Of a stretch of 64,000 bases of DNA, positions 8,013-14,728 are shown in pieces (within the stretch, counting starts at the first letter, position 1; the number at the start of each line of letters is the position of its first letter). Made by a program: the position numbers and the translations under genes. The stretch is from Virgibacillus ndiopensis (lineage in GTDB: Bacteria; Bacillota; Bacilli; Bacillales; Amphibacillaceae), in the NCBI RefSeq assembly GCF_900187325.1, contig NZ_FZMZ01000006.1:62001-126000 (forward strand), written 5' to 3'. Below the pieces are notes generated by a model. That model was not told where the DNA came from, searched no databases, and was given only the letters and a program-made list of their open reading frames with translations.

Positions 8013-8258
8013 TTAAAATGTTCCTATCGTGTAATTTAACCTTTTGATTCTAATTTTTTTTCGTATTTCCTTAAGTTCACTAAGGATTTCTTTTTCAACT
8101 TTCAAGCCTTCTTTCCGCATTTCAATCATATCGTCATATTCAACTTTGTATTCATCTCTGATATCTTTTAAAGTAGATACTTGTTTCCTCACCATTTTTA
8201 AAGTTGAAATAACTATTAAAATTACAATTGTAAAGATTAAAAGATATATAATATCCAT
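8013..8258 (-). CDS. Small membrane-anchored coiled-coil protein
   Basis: 81 aa. One N-terminal transmembrane helix (residues 3-22, IIYLLIFTIVILIVISTL) is followed by a charged, likely coiled-coil tail ending in ILSELKEIRKKIRIK. It resembles the 69-aa product at 10114-10323, which has the same layout and ends LNELREIRKRL; the two look like paralogues. The function is unknown. It is followed by a terminator and is transcribed alone. Confidence 0.6.
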   Translation of the reverse strand: MDIIYLLIFTIVILIVISTLKMVRKQVSTLKDIRDEYKVEYDDMIEMRKEGLKVEKEILSELKEIRKKIRIKRLNYTIGTF

Positions 8259-8348
8259 TGTTTATACACTTCCCTATAGATATTTATTTTCAACATCATT
8301 TTCTTTTGTATTTTGCAAGCGAAAATCTTAGAATGTTGCAATTGTAAA

Positions 8349-8391
8349 TCGAGAATGTTGCAATGGCTTGACACCTTTGCAATATTCTCGA
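8349..8391. repeat. Inverted repeat TCGAGAATGTTGCAA
   Basis: TCGAGAATGTTGCAA (8349-8363) and TTGCAATATTCTCGA (8377-8391) pair over 14 of 15 positions around a 13-nt loop. A further direct copy of GAATGTTGCAA starts near 8333, and another is at about 10024-10034. The 8259-8660 interval also has AAAGTTAGACT / AGTCTAACTTT (8454-8464, 8495-8505). No gene is seen in this 400-bp gap. Confidence 0.65.
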
Positions 8392-8660
8392 CTTTTAGTT
8401 TACATTAAACATCTTTACTGTATTATTAATATTCTTTACTTTTCGACCCTTCAAAAGTTAGACTGAAATGTAAATTATATCATATAGACCATATAGTCTA
8501 ACTTTAACAAGTAATCATGGAAGGAGCAATCAATTATAATTGATTAATAGAATTATTTTTATTTAAATAATTCTTTATTGCTGTCAAGTCTATTTACTAC
8601 TATTAAGTATGGTTAATTATCCAATATAACTGTCTGAAATACTATAAGGAGGAGTATTAA

Positions 8661-9356
8661 ATGAACAAATTAATAATTACACTTATAATAGCTGTATTAT
8701 TAGCAGTTTTAACCGCTTGCAATACAGCAGAACCGACGCCAAAAGAAAGTAAAGATATTAAAGAACCATCTAGTAATGAAGAAAAAAATTCTGCTGGGGA
8801 TTCTTGGGAAGAAAGCTTAGATAAGGAAGTTGGAGAAAAGTTTTCGGATGAATTCACGGTAGCTCAGAAGGCAAATTTAAAAGGGCAAGAGACAAAAAAA
8901 CAATCTGGTCCAATAAATGTATCTCTTTCCCATGTTTATGTGGTTAAATCCGATGTAGATATTACAAGGGATATAAAAAAGAATGAATACTTCTTAGCGA
9001 TATATTTGTCAGCAGAAAATACTTCCAATGACTCTGTTGCCTTTGATATTTCATCTGGGGCAATTCCAGATTCTCAAAATAAACTAATTATGGATGAAGG
9101 GGTAGAAGTCAATCAAGTATACATAAGTGACTACGTAGACACCCATTTTTCCAAAAAAAGACAGGTAAATGTTATAATATGGTTCCCTATTCCAGACTAT
9201 AATGAAAAACTAAAGCAAGCAAACATAATAATCAATTATCCATACAGACTGGCTAATTATTCTGGGGAGTGGGAGGAATTACCGAAGTCTCTTCTAGAAT
9301 CTTTAGGTGAATCAGAAAAATTAGGTGAAAACATGAAATTTGGAATTGATTTTTAA
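8661..9356 (+). CDS. Secreted lipoprotein of unknown function
   Basis: 231 aa. It has a lipoprotein signal peptide with lipobox LTAC (C20), then a low-complexity acidic linker rich in E, K and S (21-75). The C-terminal region (about 85-231) looks beta-rich (INVSLSHVYVV, YFLAIYLSAENTS), a pattern seen in DUF4352-like immunoglobulin-type domains of Bacillus lipoproteins; that assignment is tentative. AAGGAGGAG is 6 nt before the ATG. It lies between two opposite-strand small coiled-coil membrane genes. It has no recognisable partner and is probably accessory. Confidence 0.75.
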   Translation: MNKLIITLIIAVLLAVLTACNTAEPTPKESKDIKEPSSNEEKNSAGDSWEESLDKEVGEKFSDEFTVAQKANLKGQETKKQSGPINVSLSHVYVVKSDVDITRDIKKNEYFLAIYLSAENTSNDSVAFDISSGAIPDSQNKLIMDEGVEVNQVYISDYVDTHFSKKRQVNVIIWFPIPDYNEKLKQANIIINYPYRLANYSGEWEELPKSLLESLGESEKLGENMKFGIDF

Positions 9357-9688
9357 ATCCCATATATCCCTTTTAGAGATAACGTTTATCGTCAACAAAT
9401 ACAAGACTTATTAGACCAAGTTCCTTAAAACAGTCATTATCTAAAGTGGCATGAACCATTGAGCTTTTTGAACTTCGCAATTCAAACATGCGTATACCCC
9501 ATAAATTTTCCTCCCTCCGTCCTTTTCTTCTAAGAAGACGATGGAGGTTCTTTACGTGTCACCAACTTCTTTATCCGGCATCCCAATTATTGAATTTCAG
9601 TTACAAACAATTTACGATGAATGATATATTTTATTTCAAATGGAGTCGTTTTTCCGAGAAGGAGCAACTAAAAGAAGGTGGAATCGTA
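9357..9688 (+). other. Gap with an in-frame post-stop peptide and a hairpin
   Basis: After the lipoprotein TAA the same frame stays open for 23 more codons (9357-9428), encoding ..FRDNVYRQQIQDLLDQVP then stop. This may be a remnant of another gene, or the end of an ancestral longer protein. Further on, CCTCCGTC and GACGATGGAGG (about 9515-9547) form a hairpin without a clear T-run. No other gene is supported. Confidence 0.35.
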
Positions 9689-9873
9689 ATGTTACTAGCA
9701 GCAATAAGTGGATTGCATATAGGGGATATTATCGTTCAACTGGTTTTTCTGTAATTACCCTAGCTTTAGTAGTAGGCATTATTTCATTGATTGTCATATT
9801 TATCAAAAGAAACAAGCGGTTGGAGGAAGTTGAAGAGAAATTAGCTAAATTGTTGTCAGAAAAAGAAAAGTAA
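9689..9873 (+). pseudogene. Small membrane/coiled-coil protein, frameshifted
   Basis: From ATG 9689 (AAGGTGG 7 nt upstream) the frame encodes MLLAAISGLHIGDIIVQLVF, then hits a stop. The following frame continues SVITLALVVGIISLIVIFIK and a charged tail RLEEVEEKLAKLLSEKEK. Adding one T to the five-T run at 9744-9748 joins them into a 61-aa protein with one transmembrane helix and a coiled coil. Proteins with a GDIIxQL start, a helix and a short coil are common in Bacillaceae (DUF4083-like). Either the gene is broken, or the T-run was miscalled, or it slips. A terminator follows at once. Confidence 0.6.
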
Positions 9874-9908
9874 ACCTAATGTGTAAAATCAATTTTATAA
9901 AGAAACTG

Positions 9909-9945
9909 CAAAAAGGATTAGAGAGGTTATTCTAATCCTTTTTTA
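9909..9945. terminator. Terminator after the frameshifted small gene
   Basis: Stem AAAAAGGATTAGA / TCTAATCCTTTTT (about 9910-9922, 9931-9943) with an 8-nt loop and T-rich ends on both strands. Confidence 0.8.
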
Positions 9946-10113
9946 AATGTGAATTATATTGTTAATTTAACAGTGAGATTTCTTTTGCGATTTACCTGTG
10001 TTTTGTAATTTTCACTCACAATTGCTGAATGTTGCAAAGAAGAATACCACCTTTTTGCCGGAACGCTTGAACAAGTAGTTTTCCTATGAATAATTAAAAT
10101 ATAATGCTTAATT

Positions 10114-10323
10114 TTAACTTTTTGAATCCAATCTTTTTCTTATTTCTCTTAATTCGTTTAGTGTTTCTCTTTGTACTTCTAACATTCCTTTTCTAATTGC
10201 ATTCATTTCATTTATCTGTTGAGAACCTTTTTTAGCCTGCTGAAGCGATGATTTAGCATAATTCAGCATAAAAAGAGTAAAAATGAAAGCCAAAACAACA
10301 ACTACTATAACCAGTAGATCCAT
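10114..10323 (-). CDS. Small membrane-anchored coiled-coil protein
   Basis: 69 aa: a transmembrane helix at residues 3-22 (LLVIVVVVLAFIFTLFML), then a basic/acidic helical tail with INEMNAIRKGMLEVQRETL and ending LNELREIRKRLDSKS. The C-terminal pattern E(I/T)L-x-EL(R/K)EIRK(R/K) is shared with the 81-aa protein at 8013-8258, so they are likely paralogues bracketing the lipoprotein. The function is unknown; holin-like, toxin-like or regulatory roles cannot be separated from sequence alone. Confidence 0.55.
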   Translation of the reverse strand: MDLLVIVVVVLAFIFTLFMLNYAKSSLQQAKKGSQQINEMNAIRKGMLEVQRETLNELREIRKRLDSKS

Positions 10324-10486
10324 AAATACTACCTTAATTTAGTTTATTCGGAAAAATTTATATCCACGCTAGTATCGTTACTAAATGAATCATCGCTGAC
10401 GTTAGTAATAGTATTCAGATTTAAAACTATAACTTTAGAAGTAAAAAATAGTGTTCCTTTCTAGACATTAGTGCAGTAATTATTTA

Positions 10487-10559
10487 CGCCCTCGGCAGGA
10501 TTCGAACCTGCGACACATGGTTTAGGAAACCAATGCTCTATCCCCTGAGCTACGAGGGC
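10487..10559 (-). tRNA. tRNA-Arg (anticodon CCT)
   Basis: 73-nt cloverleaf: acceptor GCCCTCG/CGAGGGC, D-arm GCTC..GAGC, anticodon loop TTCCTAA (CCT, reading AGG), T-arm GCAGG-TTCGAAT-CCTGC, discriminator G. The 3' CCA is not encoded. It borders the AT-rich accessory stretch, but I find no duplicated 3' end that would mark an integration site. Confidence 0.95.
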
Positions 10560-10570
10560 ATATTACAAAA

Positions 10571-10680
10571 GCGTAGCGGGCTTGTTCAGTGCGACATGTG
10601 TAATCAAATGACCGAAGAGCACATAGTTTTGGTGCTCGGAGTGTCTATTGATTACGTCACGAGCCACTAGCCTGCGCGAA
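10571..10680. repeat. Large imperfect hairpin upstream of tRNA-Arg
   Basis: Nested complementary blocks: GCGTAGCGGGCT with AGCCTGCGC on the outside, TAATCAA (10601-10607) with TTGATTA (10648-10654), and GAGCAC (10617-10622) with GTGCTC (10632-10637) at the tip. No coding frame is credible, and the rest of 10560-10885 shows nothing else beyond the dgk RBS. Confidence 0.55.
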
Positions 10681-10885
10681 GCTAGACTTGAATTTACAAG
10701 CTTAGTCAATAATCCAATTAGATTATTATCTAGTTTGAAAAAGCCTAACAAATTTCATTATACAGAAAGCCGCCACACTTGAAAAGTGACAATACTTCTA
10801 TTTTTTCTCCCATAGATTAGACCTATTTTTTATGATAAAATTAAAAACATATGTCGAATCTTGAATTATGATTGGAGGGGGAGTT

Positions 10886-11533
10886 ATGGCGGAGGTTCCG
10901 TTCATTGCAATAGAAGGGCCAATTGGCATAGGAAAAACATCACTTGCAAAGAAACTTTCTGTCCACTTTGACTTTCATTTATTAAAGGAAATCGTTGAAG
11001 AAAATCCGTTTTTGGGAAAATTTTACGATGATATTGATGAGTGGAGTTTTCAAACGGAAATGTTCTTTTTGTGCAATCGTTTTAAACAATTAGAGGATAT
11101 CGAGAAAAAATACTTAAATAAATATAAAGCGGTCGTAGCCGATTATCATATATCGAAAAACACGCTTTTTGCGAAACGCACATTACAGGAAGATAAGTTC
11201 GAAAAGTACGAGCAAATTTACCATATATTAACAAAGGATATGCCTGTTCCAAATATGATGATTTACTTACATGCGAGTCTTGATACCATTTTGAAAAGAA
11301 TTCGTATGCGCGGCAGGGATATTGAACAAAATATAAAATCATCTTACCTTGCACAGCTAGCGCAGGACTATGAAGATTATATGAATGAATTTGAAGTCTT
11401 ACATCCAGATATACCAGTTATTCGAATTAATGGTGATGAAACTGACTTTGTGAAACAACAAGGCGATTTAAACAAGATTGTTGAACAAGTTGAGTTTCAT
11501 CTTAACGGAAATGCAGAGGTTGCTAAACGATAA
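10886..11533 (+). CDS. dgk: Deoxyguanosine kinase
   Basis: 215 aa from ATG 10886, which has GGAGGGGG 4 nt upstream; the in-frame ATG at 10868 has no RBS. It is a cytoplasmic deoxynucleoside kinase with P-loop GPIGIGKT, catalytic ExxxxNPF, the DYHISKN segment (DRS equivalent) and the RxRxRGR-type lid RIRMRGRDIE. It phosphorylates purine deoxynucleosides in salvage. It is paired with dck, whose start lies 27 nt after its stop, as in the Bacillus dck-dgk pair. The dgk/dck split rests on similarity to the B. subtilis proteins and could be swapped in fine specificity. Confidence 0.9.
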   Translation: MAEVPFIAIEGPIGIGKTSLAKKLSVHFDFHLLKEIVEENPFLGKFYDDIDEWSFQTEMFFLCNRFKQLEDIEKKYLNKYKAVVADYHISKNTLFAKRTLQEDKFEKYEQIYHILTKDMPVPNMMIYLHASLDTILKRIRMRGRDIEQNIKSSYLAQLAQDYEDYMNEFEVLHPDIPVIRINGDETDFVKQQGDLNKIVEQVEFHLNGNAEVAKR

Positions 11534-11560
11534 CACATGTTACAAAGGGGAACGAAAATA

Positions 11561-12244
11561 ATGAATCTAAGAGAAAAGTATTCTATTCCGAATGATAGCA
11601 TTATTACGATTGCTGGTACTGTTGGGGTAGGGAAATCAACGATGACGAAGGCGCTAGCAAATGCCTTAAAATTTAAAACTTCCTTTGAGAAGGTAGATAC
11701 AAATCCATACTTAGAAAATTTTTATTCTGATTTTGAGCGGTGGAGCTTCCATTTACAAATTTATTTCCTAGCTGAGCGTTTTAAGGAACAAAAGAAAATC
11801 TTTGAATATGGCGGTGGATTTATACAGGACCGCTCAATTTATGAAGATACCGGAATCTTTGCCAAAATGCATTACGAAAATGGCACAATGTCCAGAATTG
11901 ACTATGAAACATATACGAATTTATTTGAAGCGATGGTCATGACGCCATATTTTCCACATCCAGATTTGCTTATTTACTTGGAAGGAACACTGGATGAAAT
12001 CTTAGAACGAATCCAAGCACGTGGACGGGAAATGGAAAAAAGTACGCCAATTGCGTATTGGGAAGAAATGTACACACGCTATGAAAATTGGATTAACAAT
12101 TTTAATGCATGCCCTATTTTACGAATTAATATTTCTGATTATGATTTAATGAAAAAAGAAGATTCTATTGAGCCTATCTTAGAAAAAATTGGCCATTTTA
12201 TCCAGCAGTCACGGAGATGGAAATCAAGAGAACTAGTTAAATAA
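11561..12244 (+). CDS. dck: Deoxyadenosine/deoxycytidine kinase
   Basis: 227 aa from ATG 11561; an earlier ATG (11537) lies before the AAAGGGGA ribosome site. P-loop GTVGVGKST, ExxxxNPYLENFY, the catalytic QDRSIYED (DRS) and lid RIQARGREME are all present, so the enzyme is complete. It salvages dA and dC to their monophosphates. It is co-transcribed with dgk and ends in a strong terminator. The neighbourhood (serS - tRNA-Ser - dck - dgk) matches Bacillus, apart from the 10 kb of amino-acid metabolism genes placed between. Confidence 0.92.
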   Translation: MNLREKYSIPNDSIITIAGTVGVGKSTMTKALANALKFKTSFEKVDTNPYLENFYSDFERWSFHLQIYFLAERFKEQKKIFEYGGGFIQDRSIYEDTGIFAKMHYENGTMSRIDYETYTNLFEAMVMTPYFPHPDLLIYLEGTLDEILERIQARGREMEKSTPIAYWEEMYTRYENWINNFNACPILRINISDYDLMKKEDSIEPILEKIGHFIQQSRRWKSRELVK

Positions 12245-12249
12245 TCGAG

Positions 12250-12286
12250 AAACGAGGTGATACATTAGTATTGCCTCGTTTTTTAT
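12250..12286 (+). terminator. Terminator of dgk-dck
   Basis: AACGAGG and CCTCGTT (12251-12257, 12274-12280) form a stem followed by a run of T. It reaches the stop of the convergent gene at 12287. Confidence 0.8.
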
Positions 12287-12580
12287 CTAGAACAACGGCT
12301 CTTCCTCCTTGCTTAGCTCCATAAAATTTGGATATAAGCAAAATGAAATGATTAACATGGTTGCAGCAATGGGAATTGACCATTTTAATGGGATATCAAA
12401 AATCCCCAAAGGTAGCCCGACAAACATTACTGGCATGGAAATTACACTCAACCTCCATCTTGCTTTAGTCGTTATATAATTCATATTATGACAATATGGA
12501 CAAACCATTTTATTTCGAAATAATTTTTTTAAAGTTGTTGCATAACTCCATTGTTTATCACAATATTGACAAGTAGGCAT
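12287..12580 (-). CDS. cxxc_20_cxxc-family zinc-ribbon membrane protein
   Basis: 97 aa. It starts MPTCQYCDKQWSY and has two CxxC pairs (C4/C7 and C27/C30) about 20 residues apart. This fits the small Firmicute family named for that spacing (TIGR04104), a presumed zinc ribbon. Two transmembrane helices follow (about 46-62 and 68-85). The function is unknown. The gene stands alone, convergent with dck. Confidence 0.75.
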   Translation of the reverse strand: MPTCQYCDKQWSYATTLKKLFRNKMVCPYCHNMNYITTKARWRLSVISMPVMFVGLPLGIFDIPLKWSIPIAATMLIISFCLYPNFMELSKEEEPLF

Positions 12581-12753
12581 TGTTTAACCACCTTTTCACT
12601 CTAACTTACCTTTATTATATTACTTCGATACGTACCTGTACTATTCCTCTTACAAAATGAAACAAAAATAGCCCAAAGCGTGATTTGAATCACCGAAAAA
12701 ATATCCTTAATTTTGTATAGTAAAGATAGGCTTTATAAAATGGAGGGATATTC

Positions 12754-13068
12754 ATGGCTACTATTCGTATGGAAAATGATAGAGATATGGTTCTGGAGGC
12801 AGATTTAACAGATTTGCAAATCATCATTGATGAAGCAACTAAAAACGTTGATCTTTACAAAGATGAAATTGCAATAATCTATGAAAAAATGCCCAAGTTC
12901 GACTATAAATATTTTTGTTTTTATGCATACTCCACCTATCATTTATTAGAAGCAGCAATGGACTTTGATACAAGTAATGTGGGACATTTCCGCTTAGATG
13001 CGCCAGATGAATTTTATTATGCATTTTATGGAATGGTTGCAACTCTGCACACAAAATGCATTGACTAA
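12754..13068 (+). CDS. Hypothetical protein
   Basis: 104 aa, starting 8 nt after a GGAGGG site. It is acidic and rich in aromatic residues in the second half (KFDYKYFCFYAYSTYHLLEAAMDF), with no signal peptide or obvious membrane span. I do not recognise the family. The start and stop are well defined by the RBS and by the convergent terminator shared with proC. Short and conserved-looking composition suggests a real gene; no functional claim is made. Confidence 0.65.
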   Translation: MATIRMENDRDMVLEADLTDLQIIIDEATKNVDLYKDEIAIIYEKMPKFDYKYFCFYAYSTYHLLEAAMDFDTSNVGHFRLDAPDEFYYAFYGMVATLHTKCID

Positions 13069-13076
13069 TGCCAAGT

Positions 13077-13128
13077 AATAAAAAAGCAGAAGGAGAAATC
13101 AGCATAATGCCGTTTTCTCTTTCTGCTA
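13077..13128. terminator. Bidirectional terminator overlapping the proC stop
   Basis: AGCAGAAGGAGAAA (13085-13098) pairs with TTTCTCTTTCTGCT (13115-13128). On the minus strand it is followed by a T-run. The stem includes the proC stop codon itself. Confidence 0.8.
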
Positions 13129-13941
13129 ATAATTTTTGCCAAGATTGATTGATCGTTCCCTGGCACTGTTCACACATTTGATTATCGCCTGTTGAAAATC
13201 ATTGGCATCCAACGTTTCAATAGCTGCTTGTGTTGTTCCCCCAGGACTTGTAATTTTCTCACGTAATACAGGTACGGGATCTTGAGATTTCCGCAGCATT
13301 TCACCTGCGCCTACTACCGTTTGTGTAATTAATGATTTTGCTACTCCCTTATCCAAACCCGCCTCCACAGCTGCTTGTTCCATTGCCTCAACTAAATAAT
13401 AAATATAAGCAGGACCACTGCCCGAAATACTCGTAATCGTGTGCATATCTTGTTCAGCCACAATCGTTGTGGTTCCAATTGTTTTAAACAATGTATCCAC
13501 TAGATCAATATGCTCCTGCTTAGCATTTTTTCCTCCCGCAATGGCTGTAGCTGAAAATCCTATTGAAGCGGATGTGTTCGGCATAACACGTACAACTGGT
13601 ATTTCCATATCCATTTTTTCTACAATAAATTCCGTTGATATTCCTGCTGCTACGGAGACAATTAATTGGTTCGGTTGAATATATGTTTTTATCGATTCAA
13701 TTGCTTCTTCAATGTCGTATGGCTTAGTGGATAGTATGATTAAATCCGCTTGATCGATAACATGTTTCTTGTCAGTTGTTCCGTTTATGTTAAATCGATA
13801 TTGAAGATTTGCCAAACGTTCATGGTTGTTCCTATTCGTGACAAAGATTTGGCGACGCGTTAACACTTGCTTTTGCAAGATACCAGCGATAATTGATTCA
13901 GCCATTGACCCTGCACCAATAAAAGAAATCTTATTAAACAT
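13126..13941 (-). CDS. proC: Pyrroline-5-carboxylate reductase
   Basis: 271 aa, normal for ProC. It reduces P5C to proline with NAD(P)H in the cytoplasm. The Rossmann motif is GAGSMAESI (about 9-17), and the C-terminal signature includes ISGSGPAYIYYLVEAM and TSPGGTTQAAIETL. GGAGGT precedes the ATG. It is a single gene whose transcript begins with a T-box carrying a proline specifier, so it should be induced when tRNA-Pro is uncharged. In a salt-tolerant organism proline also serves as a compatible solute; that link is inference. Confidence 0.95.
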   Translation of the reverse strand: MFNKISFIGAGSMAESIIAGILQKQVLTRRQIFVTNRNNHERLANLQYRFNINGTTDKKHVIDQADLIILSTKPYDIEEAIESIKTYIQPNQLIVSVAAGISTEFIVEKMDMEIPVVRVMPNTSASIGFSATAIAGGKNAKQEHIDLVDTLFKTIGTTTIVAEQDMHTITSISGSGPAYIYYLVEAMEQAAVEAGLDKGVAKSLITQTVVGAGEMLRKSQDPVPVLREKITSPGGTTQAAIETLDANDFQQAIIKCVNSARERSINLGKNY

Positions 13942-14119
13942 TTTAACAACCTCCTATTAATATAGTGAAACTTCAATCAGTAGGGGGTTTCATTCTTCCC
14001 CCACTGATTGTTAGTTGAACAGAATCGGGCATTTACGGGCAGTTGATCTACTTCAAGTTTTTGATATCACATCAAAACTTGAAGTAGTGGTCTTACTGGC
14101 AGTTAATCCGGGATAAAAA
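13942..14119 (-). repeat. Two strong hairpins between the T-box and proC
   Basis: AATCAGT.GGGGG pairs with CCCCCACTGATT (about 13976-14009), and CTACTTCAAGTTTTTGAT pairs with ATCAAAACTTGAAGTAG (14051-14089), flanked by direct GGCAGTT repeats. Neither has a T-run. They lie downstream of the T-box terminator and would be part of the read-through mRNA. Confidence 0.65.
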
Positions 14120-14375
14120 TCAAAAAAACCTCACGCCATCCTAATAAAAAGGACGGAAATGAGGTTTGTATCCGCGGTACCACCTAAATTGGCAAAATTA
14201 GCCCACTCTGGATTGATAACGCAGCAATGCACTGCGGTTAGTTTTTAGCTAACGACTCCCAGGTAGGTTCATGATTTAAGTAACCGATGGAATCTTCCAG
14301 CCGATGAATTCCAATCTCTTTCGGGCGAACCAATCATTACTGGCCTGCTCAACATCTGGTTTATTTTAATATTTC
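14120..14375 (-). promoter_or_regulatory. T-box leader (proline)
   Basis: The minus strand carries the T-box sequence AGGTGGTACCGCG (14173-14185) followed by a terminator stem (AAACCTCA..TGAGGTTTTTTT, 14127-14166). In Stem I the specifier context GAA-CCT-ACC gives a CCU proline codon, which agrees with the downstream proC. Confidence 0.9.
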
Positions 14376-14493
14376 TATGTAATATACGCTGGATATGATG
14401 GATTGTCAAGGAAAATTCTGAAAAAAATTATAAGCTCCATCTTATTAATACAAAAGCCTTTTTAAACTCGATACTGACCGTGGCAATTTTCGC

Positions 14494-14535
14494 TAAAAAA
14501 ATAAAACTGCTACATATATGTAACAGTTTTATTAT
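14494..14535 (-). terminator. Terminator of tRNA-Ser
   Basis: Minus-strand stem ATAAAACTG.TACATAT / ATGTA.CAGTTTTAT with a following T-run (14495-14501). Confidence 0.8.
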
Positions 14536-14567
14536 TATCTCCAATATTTATGCGCTTGTTTAATAAA

Positions 14568-14660
14568 TGGAGGAGGTAGAGGGATTCGAACCCCCGCGCG
14601 GTTTGACCCGCCTGTCGGTTTTCAAGACCGATCCCTTCAGCCAGACTTGGGTATACCTCC
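14568..14660 (-). tRNA. tRNA-Ser (anticodon TGA)
   Basis: 93 nt including encoded CCA, with a long variable arm. The acceptor is GGAGGTA/TACCTCC and the anticodon loop CTTGAAA (TGA). The position between serS and dck matches the Bacillus tRNA-Ser. Oddity: the discriminator base reads T, where G is usual for serine tRNAs. Confidence 0.95.
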
Positions 14661-14675
14661 GTTTCGACAAGATAT

Positions 14676-14704
14676 AATATAACATGTGTGATATATCTTG
14701 TCAA
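14676..14704 (-). promoter_or_regulatory. tRNA-Ser promoter
   Basis: Minus-strand TTGACA (14699-14704), 17-bp spacer, TATATT (14676-14681): near-consensus and well placed for a start about 10 nt before the tRNA. Confidence 0.8.
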
Positions 14705-14728
14705 TGCAGAAAAAATAATTTTTATCAT

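Noticed and set aside
10487-10559. tRNA-Arg as integration site of the 8-10.3 kb accessory stretch
   Set aside because: No duplicate of the tRNA 3' end was found on the far side, and no integrase is present.
14510-14728. 72-codon frame over tRNA-Ser
   Set aside because: It overlaps the tRNA and its promoter; it is not a gene.
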